The notes below the pieces were generated by a model. It saw only the letters and a list, made by a program, of their open reading frames with translations, ran no database searches and was not told where the DNA came from. A stretch of DNA of 64,000 nt from Pseudomonas chlororaphis (GTDB lineage Bacteria; Pseudomonadota; Gammaproteobacteria; Pseudomonadales; Pseudomonadaceae), in contig NZ_JSFK01000003.1 of assembly GCF_000783395.1 (NCBI RefSeq), positions 62,135 through 126,134 of the forward strand, given 5' to 3'. This document shows positions 52,943 to 61,625 of this stretch, in pieces. The position numbers were made by a program, and so were the translations under genes. Numbering within the stretch: position 1 is the stretch's first letter; each line of letters begins with the position of its first letter.

Positions 52943-54468
52943 TCATACGCTCCAGGTAAACCGAGCTCGGCTGTGAGTGCATCAATTTCTAACATTGCGG
53001 CTTGAAGATGACCAAGGATGGCGGCCGTTATGTCTTCTGGTTCAGTTAGTCCCTTTTCAACATCTTCCTCTGCTTCCCTCAGCCATGAGATATCAAGATT
53101 GTCGCTGCGAGCAGCTATTTCCTCGCGGCTGAACCTACGCCAGCGTCCGGTCTCCCCCTCGTCAGGTCCCCGCTCAGTGCCCCAGGGGCTCGTCCCGAAG
53201 GCCTTTTCAAAGCCTTCAAAATGCGCTGCAGTTATCGGAGTAGTTTTGCCGAACCGGGGCATCCCAGTACGCAGGTCATAGAACCAAACAAACTTAGTAT
53301 TGCTAGTTTCACTTTTCCCGCGGTTAAAGAAGATGACGTTGGTCTTTACACCTTGCGCATAGAAGATCCCCGTCGGGAGGCGAAGGATTGTGTGCAAATT
53401 ACACTGGTCCATTATCATTTGCCGTAGCGCTTTACCGCGTCCCTCTTCAAAGAGCACGTTGTCGGGTACGACGATGGCCGCTCGGCCATTAGATTCCAGT
53501 GCCCGAAGACAGTGTTCCACGAAGGGAAGCTGATAAGAGGATACGGTAGCCGTGATAGAAAGATCGTCTCGTGTGGGCACTCCACCAGCTGGGCCAAAGG
53601 GTGGATTGGTTAGGATCAGGTCCGCACGTCCAAGTGCTTTACCTTTGTTGGAAAGGGTGTCGCCAAGGTCAACATGGCTGCTATCAATGTTGTGCAAGTA
53701 TAGGTTCATCAGAAGCAGTCGCAGCGTGCCTGGTACGTTTTCCATTCCACGGATTGCATGAATTTTCTGAAAGTCTTGTTCTTGCGCGCTCAGCATCAAA
53801 TAGTCATTTGTACGAGCACGCATGTAGCGGTCCGCCGCAACCAAGAAGCCTCCAGTGCCTGAGGCGGGGTCTTGGATCACCTCGCCAGGTTTCGGTTGCA
53901 TCAGCCGTACCAACAGTTCAATCAATACGCGTGGCGTAAAATATTGGCCCGCACCACGTTTAGTTTCTTCTGCGTTCTTCTCGAGCAGCCCCTCGTATAG
54001 ATCGCCAAACTGGTCACGTTCTTCGGAGAACCAATCGAGCTCGTCTATGGCTTTAACTAGCGTCGTGAGGTTCTGCGCTTCGCGGATGAACGTGGAGGAA
54101 CCTTCAAAAATTTTTTGAACAAGGTCAGGTAGTGGGCGGGCCTGGGTATAACGTTTGCGCTCCGAAGCTGACGCAGAATCACTAGGGGGCATAACGATAA
54201 TATCGTCCTTGCCAAGCCGTGTGCTCAACGAACCGAATGTGAGCAGCGTCGTACGGTAAAGATCTAGTTTAGCTACGCCGTTAGCTTGGACAAGATCCGC
54301 CCAGCGCATAGTCTTCGGCAAACTACCCGCCTCGCGGTTGCGCTCGGCCATCATCTTAAGAAACAAGAGATAGGTGAGCTCGGTGACATATTGCTGGTAG
54401 GTGATCCCATCTTTCCTGAGAACGGTACAGAGGCGCCAGAGTTTCTGGACGATGGCATTTGCATTCAT
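52939..54468 (-). CDS. hsdM: HsdM, type I adenine-N6 methyltransferase
   Basis: Modification subunit, methylating adenine in the site chosen by HsdS. The 509-aa product has an N-terminal helical HsdM domain (VQKLWRLCTVLRKDGITYQQYVTELTYLLFLKM), SAM motif I D200PASGTGGF208 and catalytic motif IV N288PPF291. It is the first gene of a four-gene block (hsdM-hsdS-AAA-HNH) with overlaps of 4, 1 and a 1-base gap. No hsdR occurs in the window. Confidence 0.95.
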   Translation of the reverse strand: MNANAIVQKLWRLCTVLRKDGITYQQYVTELTYLLFLKMMAERNREAGSLPKTMRWADLVQANGVAKLDLYRTTLLTFGSLSTRLGKDDIIVMPPSDSASASERKRYTQARPLPDLVQKIFEGSSTFIREAQNLTTLVKAIDELDWFSEERDQFGDLYEGLLEKNAEETKRGAGQYFTPRVLIELLVRLMQPKPGEVIQDPASGTGGFLVAADRYMRARTNDYLMLSAQEQDFQKIHAIRGMENVPGTLRLLLMNLYLHNIDSSHVDLGDTLSNKGKALGRADLILTNPPFGPAGGVPTRDDLSITATVSSYQLPFVEHCLRALESNGRAAIVVPDNVLFEEGRGKALRQMIMDQCNLHTILRLPTGIFYAQGVKTNVIFFNRGKSETSNTKFVWFYDLRTGMPRFGKTTPITAAHFEGFEKAFGTSPWGTERGPDEGETGRWRRFSREEIAARSDNLDISWLREAEEDVEKGLTEPEDITAAILGHLQAAMLEIDALTAELGLPGAYE

Positions 54469-54907
54469 GGCGGCATTCTTTCTTATCGCGGGATGGGTGA
54501 TGCGTTTGCAGCGACCTGAGGGCTGAATTCAGGTAGAAGGGTAGGGCAACCGAAAGGATAGCGCCCCATCATCCATTTTCCCAGTCTTCATCTCACTCCG
54601 ATTGGGCACCGTCAAGCCACGTATCCTAATGTGTCGTAAGCCCCTAGCAAGCGTGGCAAACGAGGTCAGTCATGCCACATAATATCGTTAGGTTCTCCGG
54701 GCAATCTGCTAATTCGTATCAACGTTGTCGATGTGACGAGCGCGAAAGGCGCTCGCTGTCGAGTTGCCACAACAGGGATATGCTTGAACCAGCCTTTCCA
54801 CGTTCACCGATTTACTCAAAGCGAATGGCCAACTTGGGTCAGCTGACAGCGGACATTTCTCATGCCTGCATCGAGCATGAGCTAGCCTCAAATTCTCGGA
54901 GATGGTT
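54469..54907. other. Region upstream of hsdM
   Basis: About 440 bases between hsdM and the small gene behind the integrase. It should contain the promoter of the four-gene block. A plus-strand frame of 88 codons at 54672 has no ribosome-binding site and a composition unlike protein; I see no gene or repeat here. Confidence 0.5.
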
Positions 54908-55255
54908 TCATGCTCGGGAACGCTCCCCTACCAGGTGATGACTGGGTGGAAAGGAAGAAGACCTCCCCCCCGAGCTCATCTCATGGCTGAATTGCCAGGA
55001 CTTCCCTAACCGTTTCGTAAGCAATCGTACCGTGAGCACGAAGTAATAGCGTGTCGATTCCGCATGCCTATTCAGATGGTGATTTAAAAACCACACGAGG
55101 TGCTTATGCTGCCACGTCCACGGATTATCTTTTTGCCAACGTTCTGCGATGGCCCTCTGAATAACCCTAGCTTGCCGTATATGGCGTAAGCGCGTGGCGT
55201 GTGACCCGCTCAAGGCTCCTACTAGAAACAGCTCCATATCAAATGGCTTGCTCAT
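54908..55255 (-). CDS. Small basic protein coupled to the integrase
   Basis: A 115-aa basic protein (ALSGSHATRLRHIRQARVIQRAIAERWQ, WTWQHKHLVWFLNHHLNRHAESTRYYFVLTVRLLTKRLGK). Its start overlaps the integrase stop by four bases, so it is probably made with it. The many Arg, His and Trp suggest DNA or RNA binding, perhaps an accessory factor for recombination; I do not recognise a named family. Confidence 0.7.
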   Translation of the reverse strand: MSKPFDMELFLVGALSGSHATRLRHIRQARVIQRAIAERWQKDNPWTWQHKHLVWFLNHHLNRHAESTRYYFVLTVRLLTKRLGKSWQFSHEMSSGGRSSSFPPSHHLVGERSRA

Positions 55256-56235
55256 GCTCGACCACCGATGTAGGCAGACGTCACATCAATTCGACCGTGT
55301 CCCAGCTCATAGCTGATTTGTAAGCGTGCCTCTCGATCAAGGCGTGGATCGAGCCGCCTGCATCTGCCACCGTTGATGGGCGCTGGGTGATTGGTGATCT
55401 GCTCATAGCGTTCGCATGCAAAAGCCGCCCGTAATTCATGAAATCCTTTGAGGTTGTGCTTATGGAGGAGGTCCCGTGCGGCGCGGACGATTTCCCGTTG
55501 GAAATCGAGGTAGCTTTCGTTCGGCGCAAGCAGGTTGTGGCTGCCGTCGGGTGAGACCTGTTCGGCGAATCTCAGCGCTTCGTGAATATGATCATCCACC
55601 CTGATCCAGCGAGGTGCCGAGGCACCTGAGCGGCCCCCTTTGGTGCCATCCTGGATGTTGATCTTGCCGTAGTGTTCGGCCTCACGTTTTAAGCGCGGTA
55701 AGTCGGCCAAAATGGCCTCGCGCAGGCGCATGCCGGTGGCCCGCGCCAACTGAGCGATGGCCGCGGCACGAGGATCCTGTTCGCTGAGCGTCTCGACGAT
55801 GCGCATCAAGTGTTCGCGATCCTGGCCTTGTGGAGCTGTCGTGCGGATGGTGGTGCGCTGCATTCCCAGCGCCTTGCTTGGACTCGGCACTTTCACGTAC
55901 TGATCACCGCGAAGCGCCGCTATGGTTCGGTTCACACTGGACAACCGATTTTGCGCAGTTGCGATGGCGAGCCCACCTTGTTCAACTTGCTCGCGCAGAT
56001 GCCCCGCGTAGTCCAGCAAGGTCTGCCGATCAATTTGTCGCGCATCGTTAAACCCTGGTCCATCGTCTGAGCGGCACCAGCGTGCAAACGCCTGCCAGCG
56101 ATCACTGTGTGCCTTGACCGTCCCGTAATGCCCGCCACCAAACAGATCGCGCAACGCTTGCGGCCCGGCATAGCTCAGTTGCCGGCCATAGCCAAAATTG
56201 CGCCCATCTCGTCTGCCCACCAGCGCCATGATCAA
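55252..56235 (-). CDS. Tyrosine recombinase / integrase
   Basis: A 327-aa phage-type integrase. An N-terminal SAM-like DNA-binding part (TVKAHSDRWQAFARWCRSDDGPGFNDARQIDRQTLLDYAGHL) is followed by a catalytic domain with Arg in ATGMRLREAILAD, the H-x-x-R box FHELRAAFACERY, His in LGHGRIDVTSAY and the nucleophile Tyr in VTSAYIGG. All key residues are present, so it is probably active. It most likely catalysed insertion into tRNA-Thr(TGT), although it lies 2.2 kb from the tRNA with the ATPase gene in between. Confidence 0.9.
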   Translation of the reverse strand: MIMALVGRRDGRNFGYGRQLSYAGPQALRDLFGGGHYGTVKAHSDRWQAFARWCRSDDGPGFNDARQIDRQTLLDYAGHLREQVEQGGLAIATAQNRLSSVNRTIAALRGDQYVKVPSPSKALGMQRTTIRTTAPQGQDREHLMRIVETLSEQDPRAAAIAQLARATGMRLREAILADLPRLKREAEHYGKINIQDGTKGGRSGASAPRWIRVDDHIHEALRFAEQVSPDGSHNLLAPNESYLDFQREIVRAARDLLHKHNLKGFHELRAAFACERYEQITNHPAPINGGRCRRLDPRLDREARLQISYELGHGRIDVTSAYIGGRA

Positions 56236-57049
56236 ACTCCTCTCGAAGCCAAAACTTTTAAAACTTTCCCCACGTCATCCCGCCAAGAATGTTGAGTGTT
56301 ATCAGGGATCAAGGCCCCTGCGACCTGTGAGGGTTGTCCACTAACGCGGGACTGACGGCTCTTTACGACCGGGAGCTTGGGCATCTCATGATCTGGCCTC
56401 CTGAGCACTTCCGAGGAAGTGGGCGGGTGAAGGCTGCACTGGCTGACGAGACCAATGCCGCGAGAACCTGAGTCGGGTGAAGGCAGTGAGGCGATGACCG
56501 GGGCATGCCTGACTGTCAGTCAGGTGCAGTCCATTCCCTGGGCTGCGGCACCACCATCTGCATCGCTGTTGCTAGTGATTTCGGTGTTTGTCACGCCGAT
56601 TGTCACAAGGGGGAATGCCGCAAAACCTTGTACGAGTTGGGCTGCAGCAGCGGTAGGAGCGCCCGTCTCTTTCCGGAAGAAAGAGACGGGGGCAGGTTGG
56701 CGTAAGGAAATGGCCAAGCGGATAGGTTGCTGCAGGGCAGCTATGCAAGGGGATGAGTTGCCGCAGTGGGCACACTGGTAAAAGTAGGCATCCATCACAT
56801 CACTGTGACCGTGCGAGCCGCCGGACGCTAATCGCACTTTGGGAGAACCACCACGGTGTGGCGTAGCCTTAAAGGTTCTAGCTACCTGGGTTGCTGTCGG
56901 CGACAGCGCTTTGCCCGATCTTTTCTACGTCTGTGGATAGTTCGTCATCTTGATCTTGGAGGAGTGACGTTCGCCCCGAACTGGCTCACTGAGATGATTG
57001 CGTTAACTGCACGGCAGAAATGCCGTGACTGAAAAAATCAGCCCGCGGT
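56236..57049. other. 814-base non-coding stretch in the island
   Basis: Lies between the integrase and the ATPase. Frames on both strands (for example 56455-56781 plus) have no ribosome-binding site and unlikely composition. A perfect 12-base inverted repeat CCCGTCTCTTTC-cggaa-GAAAGAGACGGG sits at 56662-56690. The region probably holds the integrase promoter. Confidence 0.55.
56662..56690. repeat. Perfect 12-bp inverted repeat with 5-base loop
   Basis: CCCGTCTCTTTC and GAAAGAGACGGG are exact complements around CGGAA. No T run follows on either strand, so it is not a standard terminator. It could be a protein-binding site or structured RNA in the otherwise empty gap upstream of the integrase. 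Confidence 0.7.
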
Positions 57050-58207
57050 CTAACTCCCCTCAATCAAAGCTCGCTCTTCCAGCCATATCTCTTGAACAAA
57101 CTGATCTGTAATCGCGTAAATCCCATGCCCGCGTCGCATGATGATGTTCTCGGCAACCAGCGCAATCACCACCGGTTGAATCTCTTCGACCCGCACCTCT
57201 CGCCCGACTGACTTTGAATACTCAGCCGCTGCGTCAGTGGAGAAAATTCCGCGAGCATCGCCTTCTGTAGAGGCGATCTTGTTGAAAACGGCTTGAGCCA
57301 GACTACCCAGTTGCTCGACTTTTTCCAGTTCGATGCTCGCCGCGGCCGAGCGTAATGTGCTTGCGATTACTGGTAGGAAAACATCTGGCTCGCCCTCTTG
57401 CTGCAAGAGTTGGCGTAGAGCCTTCAGCATTTCTTCAGGTCGATTGCCCAAAGTGTCGAACGCTTCGATTGCAGCTTCGAGGGACGGTAATTTGTCCTGC
57501 TTCACGGTCATTGCGAGTCGGTTGAGCAGGAATTCAACGTAATCGCCTTTCAGCAATGGATAGGCTGCTGACGTGGCTCCGGAAAAGGCGTGGTTGCGTT
57601 TGGCGGTCAGTTCGCTGACTTGTGCTCTGTGCGAACCTGTTCCGATAAATAGAAAGTATCCCGGCGTTTTCGGACGAGGGTTGATTGCATCGCGGGCGGC
57701 TTTGAGTGCCAGGAGCAGCTGATTGCCGTCGTCTGAGGAAATGGCGTGCTGCACCTCGTCAATGATCAACACCAGATCCGTCTTGGCTTGATCTACGACT
57801 TCGGTGAGTGCTTGCGCCAGTGTTGGACCGTCGACGTTGCCAATGCTGTCGAGTTTGAAGCCGAACTTGAATCCAGCGGCGCCGATTTCAACATTGCTGA
57901 CTCGCTTGAATGTTTCCAAGGCAGAGGAGCCCGGCGTTTGCAGATCTTTCAGGGTTTCCCGGATGGCGTTGTGCACAAGCGTTGCCGGGTTGGCCAGAGT
58001 GTCACTCCATAAGTCGACGTAGATGACCAAAGCACCTGCTTCTTCCAAGGCTGGGATAAGGTCATTTCTCAGGAAAGTCGTTTTACCTGTGCGACGCAGG
58101 CCAGATAGAAATAGACCTGAGCGCAGACCTTCGTCGAGCACACTTGGATTGAGAAGCTGATTAGCCATTGACTCGGCCAGTTCTGGGCGCTGAAAAATGC
58201 TGCTCAT
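57050..58207 (-). CDS. STAND-like P-loop ATPase next to tRNA-Thr
   Basis: A 385-aa ATPase of the archaeal-ATPase/Orc1-Cdc6-like group: Walker A G36LRRTGKTT44 in LFLSGLRRTGKTTFLRNDL, Walker B LVLIIDEVQHA, sensor-like YFLFIGTGSHRAQV, then a helical lid and a winged-helix-like C terminus (EIQPVVIALVAENIIMRRGHGIYAITDQF). No effector domain is visible. It is transcribed away from the tRNA and starts 244 bases from it. A relic of its first 15 or so codons lies at the far left end of the island. Role unknown: maintenance, defence or recombination are all possible. Confidence 0.82.
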   Translation of the reverse strand: MSSIFQRPELAESMANQLLNPSVLDEGLRSGLFLSGLRRTGKTTFLRNDLIPALEEAGALVIYVDLWSDTLANPATLVHNAIRETLKDLQTPGSSALETFKRVSNVEIGAAGFKFGFKLDSIGNVDGPTLAQALTEVVDQAKTDLVLIIDEVQHAISSDDGNQLLLALKAARDAINPRPKTPGYFLFIGTGSHRAQVSELTAKRNHAFSGATSAAYPLLKGDYVEFLLNRLAMTVKQDKLPSLEAAIEAFDTLGNRPEEMLKALRQLLQQEGEPDVFLPVIASTLRSAAASIELEKVEQLGSLAQAVFNKIASTEGDARGIFSTDAAAEYSKSVGREVRVEEIQPVVIALVAENIIMRRGHGIYAITDQFVQEIWLEERALIEGS

Positions 58208-58410
58208 ACGATTACACCTTTTTATGTGTACACCATAATTATTGCTATTTCATAATTTAGCATAAAGATGGAAATGTGAACCGTTGGTTCAAAGTCCGCG
58301 CTTTCGAAGTGTGTAAGAGGAAGTGTGGCTAATCGCGCGAAGTGCGAGGGGAGAAGCTATTTTCACCGAGGGTAAAACTGCCAGGAATATAAACACCCCA
58401 GAAACAACAA

Positions 58411-58440
58411 AGCCCCTGCATTTCTGCAGGGGCTTCGTTT
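58411..58440 (-). terminator. Terminator of tRNA-Thr
   Basis: AGCCCCTGCA and TGCAGGGGCT form a perfect 10-bp stem with loop TTTC; read on the minus strand it is followed by TTGTTGTTTC. An identical copy lies at 48415-48438 at the left island end. Confidence 0.85.
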
Positions 58441-58444
58441 TGTA

Positions 58445-58520
<76 letters not shown>

Positions 58521-58949
58521 GTTGTGGGCGACGATTATAGCGATTGGGAAGATCCTGTAAACCCCTGAATTCAGACTATTTTTGCATCGCAGCAAATTAA
58601 GCCCTGCGCAGTGCGTAACGTAGGATTTGCGCCTTACGCAGGATAGGGCTGTTTTGCAGGACAGGCAGTTGAGTTTCGGCTTTCGCGAGGCCGCGATTAT
58701 TCGCTCGGTAAGCCCATTATTCGGCGGTTATGTCGTTTTGATTGGCAGCTTATGCACAACTGAGAGGCGCGGAAGCGGGATTGGATAAGGTTTTGTGAAC
58801 CCATTCTCATTTTGTTCGCAAATCCCTGTTTTACAGGTTTTTTATTTATGTGAACAAAAAATGACCAGCGTCGTTAAGGCGGCGAAACAGGCGCAGATAT
58901 TGGATCCACGGCAAATCCATCAACAGAGTTATCCACAGGCTGTAAGGTT
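58521..58949. other. Region between tRNA-Thr and the methyltransferase
   Basis: About 430 bases, the upstream region of tRNA-Thr and the 3' end of the methyltransferase gene. A compound inverted repeat (CATTTTGTTCGCA .. TGTGAACAAAAAATG, 58808-58864) encloses the small hairpin CCTG-tttta-CAGG; it may end the methyltransferase transcript. No open frame is convincing. Confidence 0.5.
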
Positions 58950-60185
58950 TTAAGCGCGTTCGGCGAGCAGCAGTAAATTACGCGGTGTGAGCGAGGTGTC
59001 GCAAAAAGTGCCGAGGCGTACGACGTATCCCTGTTCGACGAGGAAAAGTGCCCGATCCAGATTCAGCCAAAGCTCCAGTGGTCGTCGGAACAATCCGCGA
59101 AGCAATTCAAGGTTGCGAACTTCGGCCAACCGCTGCCAACCGGCGGCTTCGAGGGTCGACCAATCTGGCGAGCCGATTGTGGATAACTCTTTCAGCGCTG
59201 CCAGATCGCGGCAGTAATCGGCGAAGGTTTTGTCCAACCAGGCGCTGGGCAGGGACGGGGTGGGCAGGTATTCGTCTATTCCACGTACTTGCCGTTGCAG
59301 CAAATCGAAAGCCAAGCGCCGGGCCATGGAGGTGTCACGCTGACGTCGGACCCGTGCACCGGCGGTGACGGTTTCACTCATGGGCAGAGCCAGATCTTCG
59401 AGCGAGAGCTGAAGGACGGATCGCAAACCGACGGAGGACAACGCCTGGTACTCGTTGCTATTGATCCGGTTGTAGCAGCACGGGGCGATGGCCATCAACG
59501 TGCATCCGGCAGCGCTTGCCAGTTGCATCAATCGTACATGCAGATCACCGCAGGCGTGCAGGGCGACCGGGGTGTATTGAGCGCTCAAAACGGTCGAGGC
59601 GTCTGCTGCCAGCACATCCTGTTCGACATGCAGCGCGTGCAGGTGATGGCGCTGGCTTAAAGCCTGACCGCTGGCGACCAATGCCGGATCATACTCAACG
59701 CAAGTTAGCTGTTGCCCTTCACTCAACAAACGTCGACCCAAATGCCCCTTGCCGGAACACCAATCCAGCCAATGCGTCGGCTGCGAGGCAAAAGACAAGC
59801 GACTGGCAAACGCCTCGATCTGCTGCCACTTGCGTCCCGGCACATCGACATTCAGTCGATGGCCCGCAGCTTCCAGCGCATGTCCCGGCAACTCGCCAAC
59901 CACACTCAACTCAGCCGACAACGCCGCCAATGAAGCAAACGGCTCCGGCGCATCGACAAGTTCGGCAGGTTGATTGTGAGCGTTTTCCGCGTCTTCCAGC
60001 GACCGTCCGCGTAGCCACAAGGCCAGCTCCGGGTAGGACGCTTCCCAATCAAGCGAAAGATGAGTGAACGGTCGAGGTTTCCACAGTGCCTGATGCTCAA
60101 TCAAAAAAGCATCCAGCGCCGTGAAGCGGGCGAATAAGTCCTCGCCCGTCAGCACGTGGGAAATGTCAGCGCCCTTGGCAGGCAT
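58950..60185 (-). CDS. SAM-dependent methyltransferase (Methyltransf_32 / METTL25-like)
   Basis: A 411-aa predicted methyltransferase. The SAM-binding motif is HWLDWCSGKGHLGRRLLSEG with the acidic strand end TCVEYD, followed by VALHACGDLHVRLMQLA and IAPCCYNRI, characteristic of the METTL25/GSTCD-like family (PF13679). Substrate unknown, possibly RNA or protein. It lies next to the basic amino-acid ABC genes in the same direction, overlapping the end of the last permease gene by about 20 bases. Confidence 0.85.
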   Translation of the reverse strand: MPAKGADISHVLTGEDLFARFTALDAFLIEHQALWKPRPFTHLSLDWEASYPELALWLRGRSLEDAENAHNQPAELVDAPEPFASLAALSAELSVVGELPGHALEAAGHRLNVDVPGRKWQQIEAFASRLSFASQPTHWLDWCSGKGHLGRRLLSEGQQLTCVEYDPALVASGQALSQRHHLHALHVEQDVLAADASTVLSAQYTPVALHACGDLHVRLMQLASAAGCTLMAIAPCCYNRINSNEYQALSSVGLRSVLQLSLEDLALPMSETVTAGARVRRQRDTSMARRLAFDLLQRQVRGIDEYLPTPSLPSAWLDKTFADYCRDLAALKELSTIGSPDWSTLEAAGWQRLAEVRNLELLRGLFRRPLELWLNLDRALFLVEQGYVVRLGTFCDTSLTPRNLLLLAERA

Positions 60186-60855
60186 CGACGCGCAGCCAGC
60201 GCTCCAGCAGCTTGAAGCCGCGCACGAGCACGTAAGCCATCAGCAGATAGAACACGCCCGCCGCGAAAAAGATTTCCACCGGCAGATAGGTGCGGGCGAT
60301 GATCGTGCGCGCCATGCCGGTCAGTTCCAGCAGAGTCACGGTACTGGCCAACGCACTGGCCTTGAGCATCAGGATCACTTCGTTGCTGTAGGCCGGCAGG
60401 CCGATGCGCGCTGCACGCGGCAGGATGATGTAGAACATCGCTTTCGGCTTGGACATGCCCAAGGCCCGCGCCGCTTCGATTTCGCCCGGCGGAATCGCCT
60501 GAATCGCCCCGCGCAAGATCTCGGCGATGTACGCCGCCGTGTGCAGGGTCATGGTCACGGTCGCACACCAGAACGGATCGCGCAGGTACGGCCACAAGGC
60601 GCTTTCGCGCACCGCATCGAACTGCGCCAGGCCGTAGTAAACCAGGAACAGCTGAACCAGCAGCGGCGTGCCACGGAAAAAGAAGATGTAAGCGTAAGGC
60701 AGCGATCGCACGTACCACAGCTTCGAAGAGCGGGCGATGCCCAGCGGAATCGCCAGCAGCAGGCCGGCAATCACGGCGATGGCCACCAGTTCCAGGGTCA
60801 GGGTCGCGCCCTGCGCCAGTTTCGGCAGCCACTTGATGATGACTTCCCAGTTCAT
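60166..60855 (-). CDS. Amino-acid ABC transporter permease (HisM type)
   Basis: A 229-aa inner-membrane permease for basic amino acids. The N-terminal MNWEVIIKWLPKLAQGATLTLELVAIAVIAG and the EAA motif GEIEAARALGMSKPKAMFYIILPRAARIGLPAYSNE are typical of HisM/ArtM. The ATG overlaps the stop of the partner permease by one base (TAATG-like). It closes the ATPase-binding protein-permease-permease operon. Confidence 0.94.
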   Translation of the reverse strand: MNWEVIIKWLPKLAQGATLTLELVAIAVIAGLLLAIPLGIARSSKLWYVRSLPYAYIFFFRGTPLLVQLFLVYYGLAQFDAVRESALWPYLRDPFWCATVTMTLHTAAYIAEILRGAIQAIPPGEIEAARALGMSKPKAMFYIILPRAARIGLPAYSNEVILMLKASALASTVTLLELTGMARTIIARTYLPVEIFFAAGVFYLLMAYVLVRGFKLLERWLRVDACQGR

Positions 60856-61547
60856 TAAGCGCTCCTCGCAAAGCCGCGAGCGGCGCGTTTTTCCAGGAAG
60901 TGCATGCCGGTCATCGCCAGCACGGTCAGGCCCAGGTACATGATCGCGGCGACCATATAGAAGGTGAACGGTTGTTTCGACACGGTCACGCCGATTTGCG
61001 CGTGACGCATGATTTCTTCCAGGCCAATCACCGAGACCAGCGCGGTGTCTTTCATCAGGATCATGAACAGATTGCCCAGGCCGGGCAGGGCGATGCGCCA
61101 CATCTGCGGCATGATCAGCCGGGTGAAGATCCGCCATTTCGACAGGCCCAGGGCCTGGCCGGCCTCACGGTGGCCTTTGGGAATAGCGAGGATCGCACCA
61201 CGGAACACTTCCGTGGCGTAGGCGCCGAAGCACAGTCCGAGTGCGATCACACCGGCGGCGAAGGCGTTGAGTTGCAGGTCGGGGTTGCCGAAGAACTCAC
61301 CGAGGGCGCGCATCAGGTTGACCGTACCGAAGTAGATCAACAGCACCCAGAGCAATTCCGGGACGCCACGCACCAACGTGGAATAAGTGCCGCCAAGCCA
61401 TTGCAGCGGCTTGTACGGGGAAGTCTTGGCCAAGGCGCCGAGCAGACCGAGCACCAGTCCCAGGCACAGGGCCGTAAGGGCCAGTTGGACGGTCATCAGC
61501 GCGCCGGCAGCGAGGGCCGGGCCGAATCCGTAGAGGTCGATAATCAT
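60855..61547 (-). CDS. Amino-acid ABC transporter permease (HisQ type)
   Basis: A 230-aa inner-membrane permease. Family blocks are GFGPALAAGALMTVQLALTALCLGLVLGLLGAL, LVRGVPELLWVLLIYFG and the EAA loop GHREAGQALGLSKWRIFTRLIMPQMWRIALPGLGN. It pairs with the HisM-type permease to form the membrane channel. 78 bases separate it from the binding-protein gene. Confidence 0.94.
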   Translation of the reverse strand: MIIDLYGFGPALAAGALMTVQLALTALCLGLVLGLLGALAKTSPYKPLQWLGGTYSTLVRGVPELLWVLLIYFGTVNLMRALGEFFGNPDLQLNAFAAGVIALGLCFGAYATEVFRGAILAIPKGHREAGQALGLSKWRIFTRLIMPQMWRIALPGLGNLFMILMKDTALVSVIGLEEIMRHAQIGVTVSKQPFTFYMVAAIMYLGLTVLAMTGMHFLEKRAARGFARSA

Positions 61548-61625
61548 GGGTTTCTGTTCAAATTGCGGCAGGCAAAGTCGGGAGCCAGCGCCGTTGCATC
61601 ACGGCGCCAGTCCCACAGGTCAGGA

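Noticed and set aside
54672-54938. Plus-strand 88-codon frame upstream of hsdM
   Set aside because: No ribosome-binding site, overlaps the small gene on the other strand, and composition (many Arg, Ser, Cys) is typical of random frames.
56455-56837. Open frames on both strands in the island gap (including a minus-strand frame with CAHCGN and FFRKETGA)
   Set aside because: No ribosome-binding site, frames overlap on both strands through the perfect hairpin, and the composition is not protein-like; best read as non-coding.
58929-58937. TTATCCACA near the methyltransferase stop as an origin element
   Set aside because: A single box with no cluster and no replication genes.
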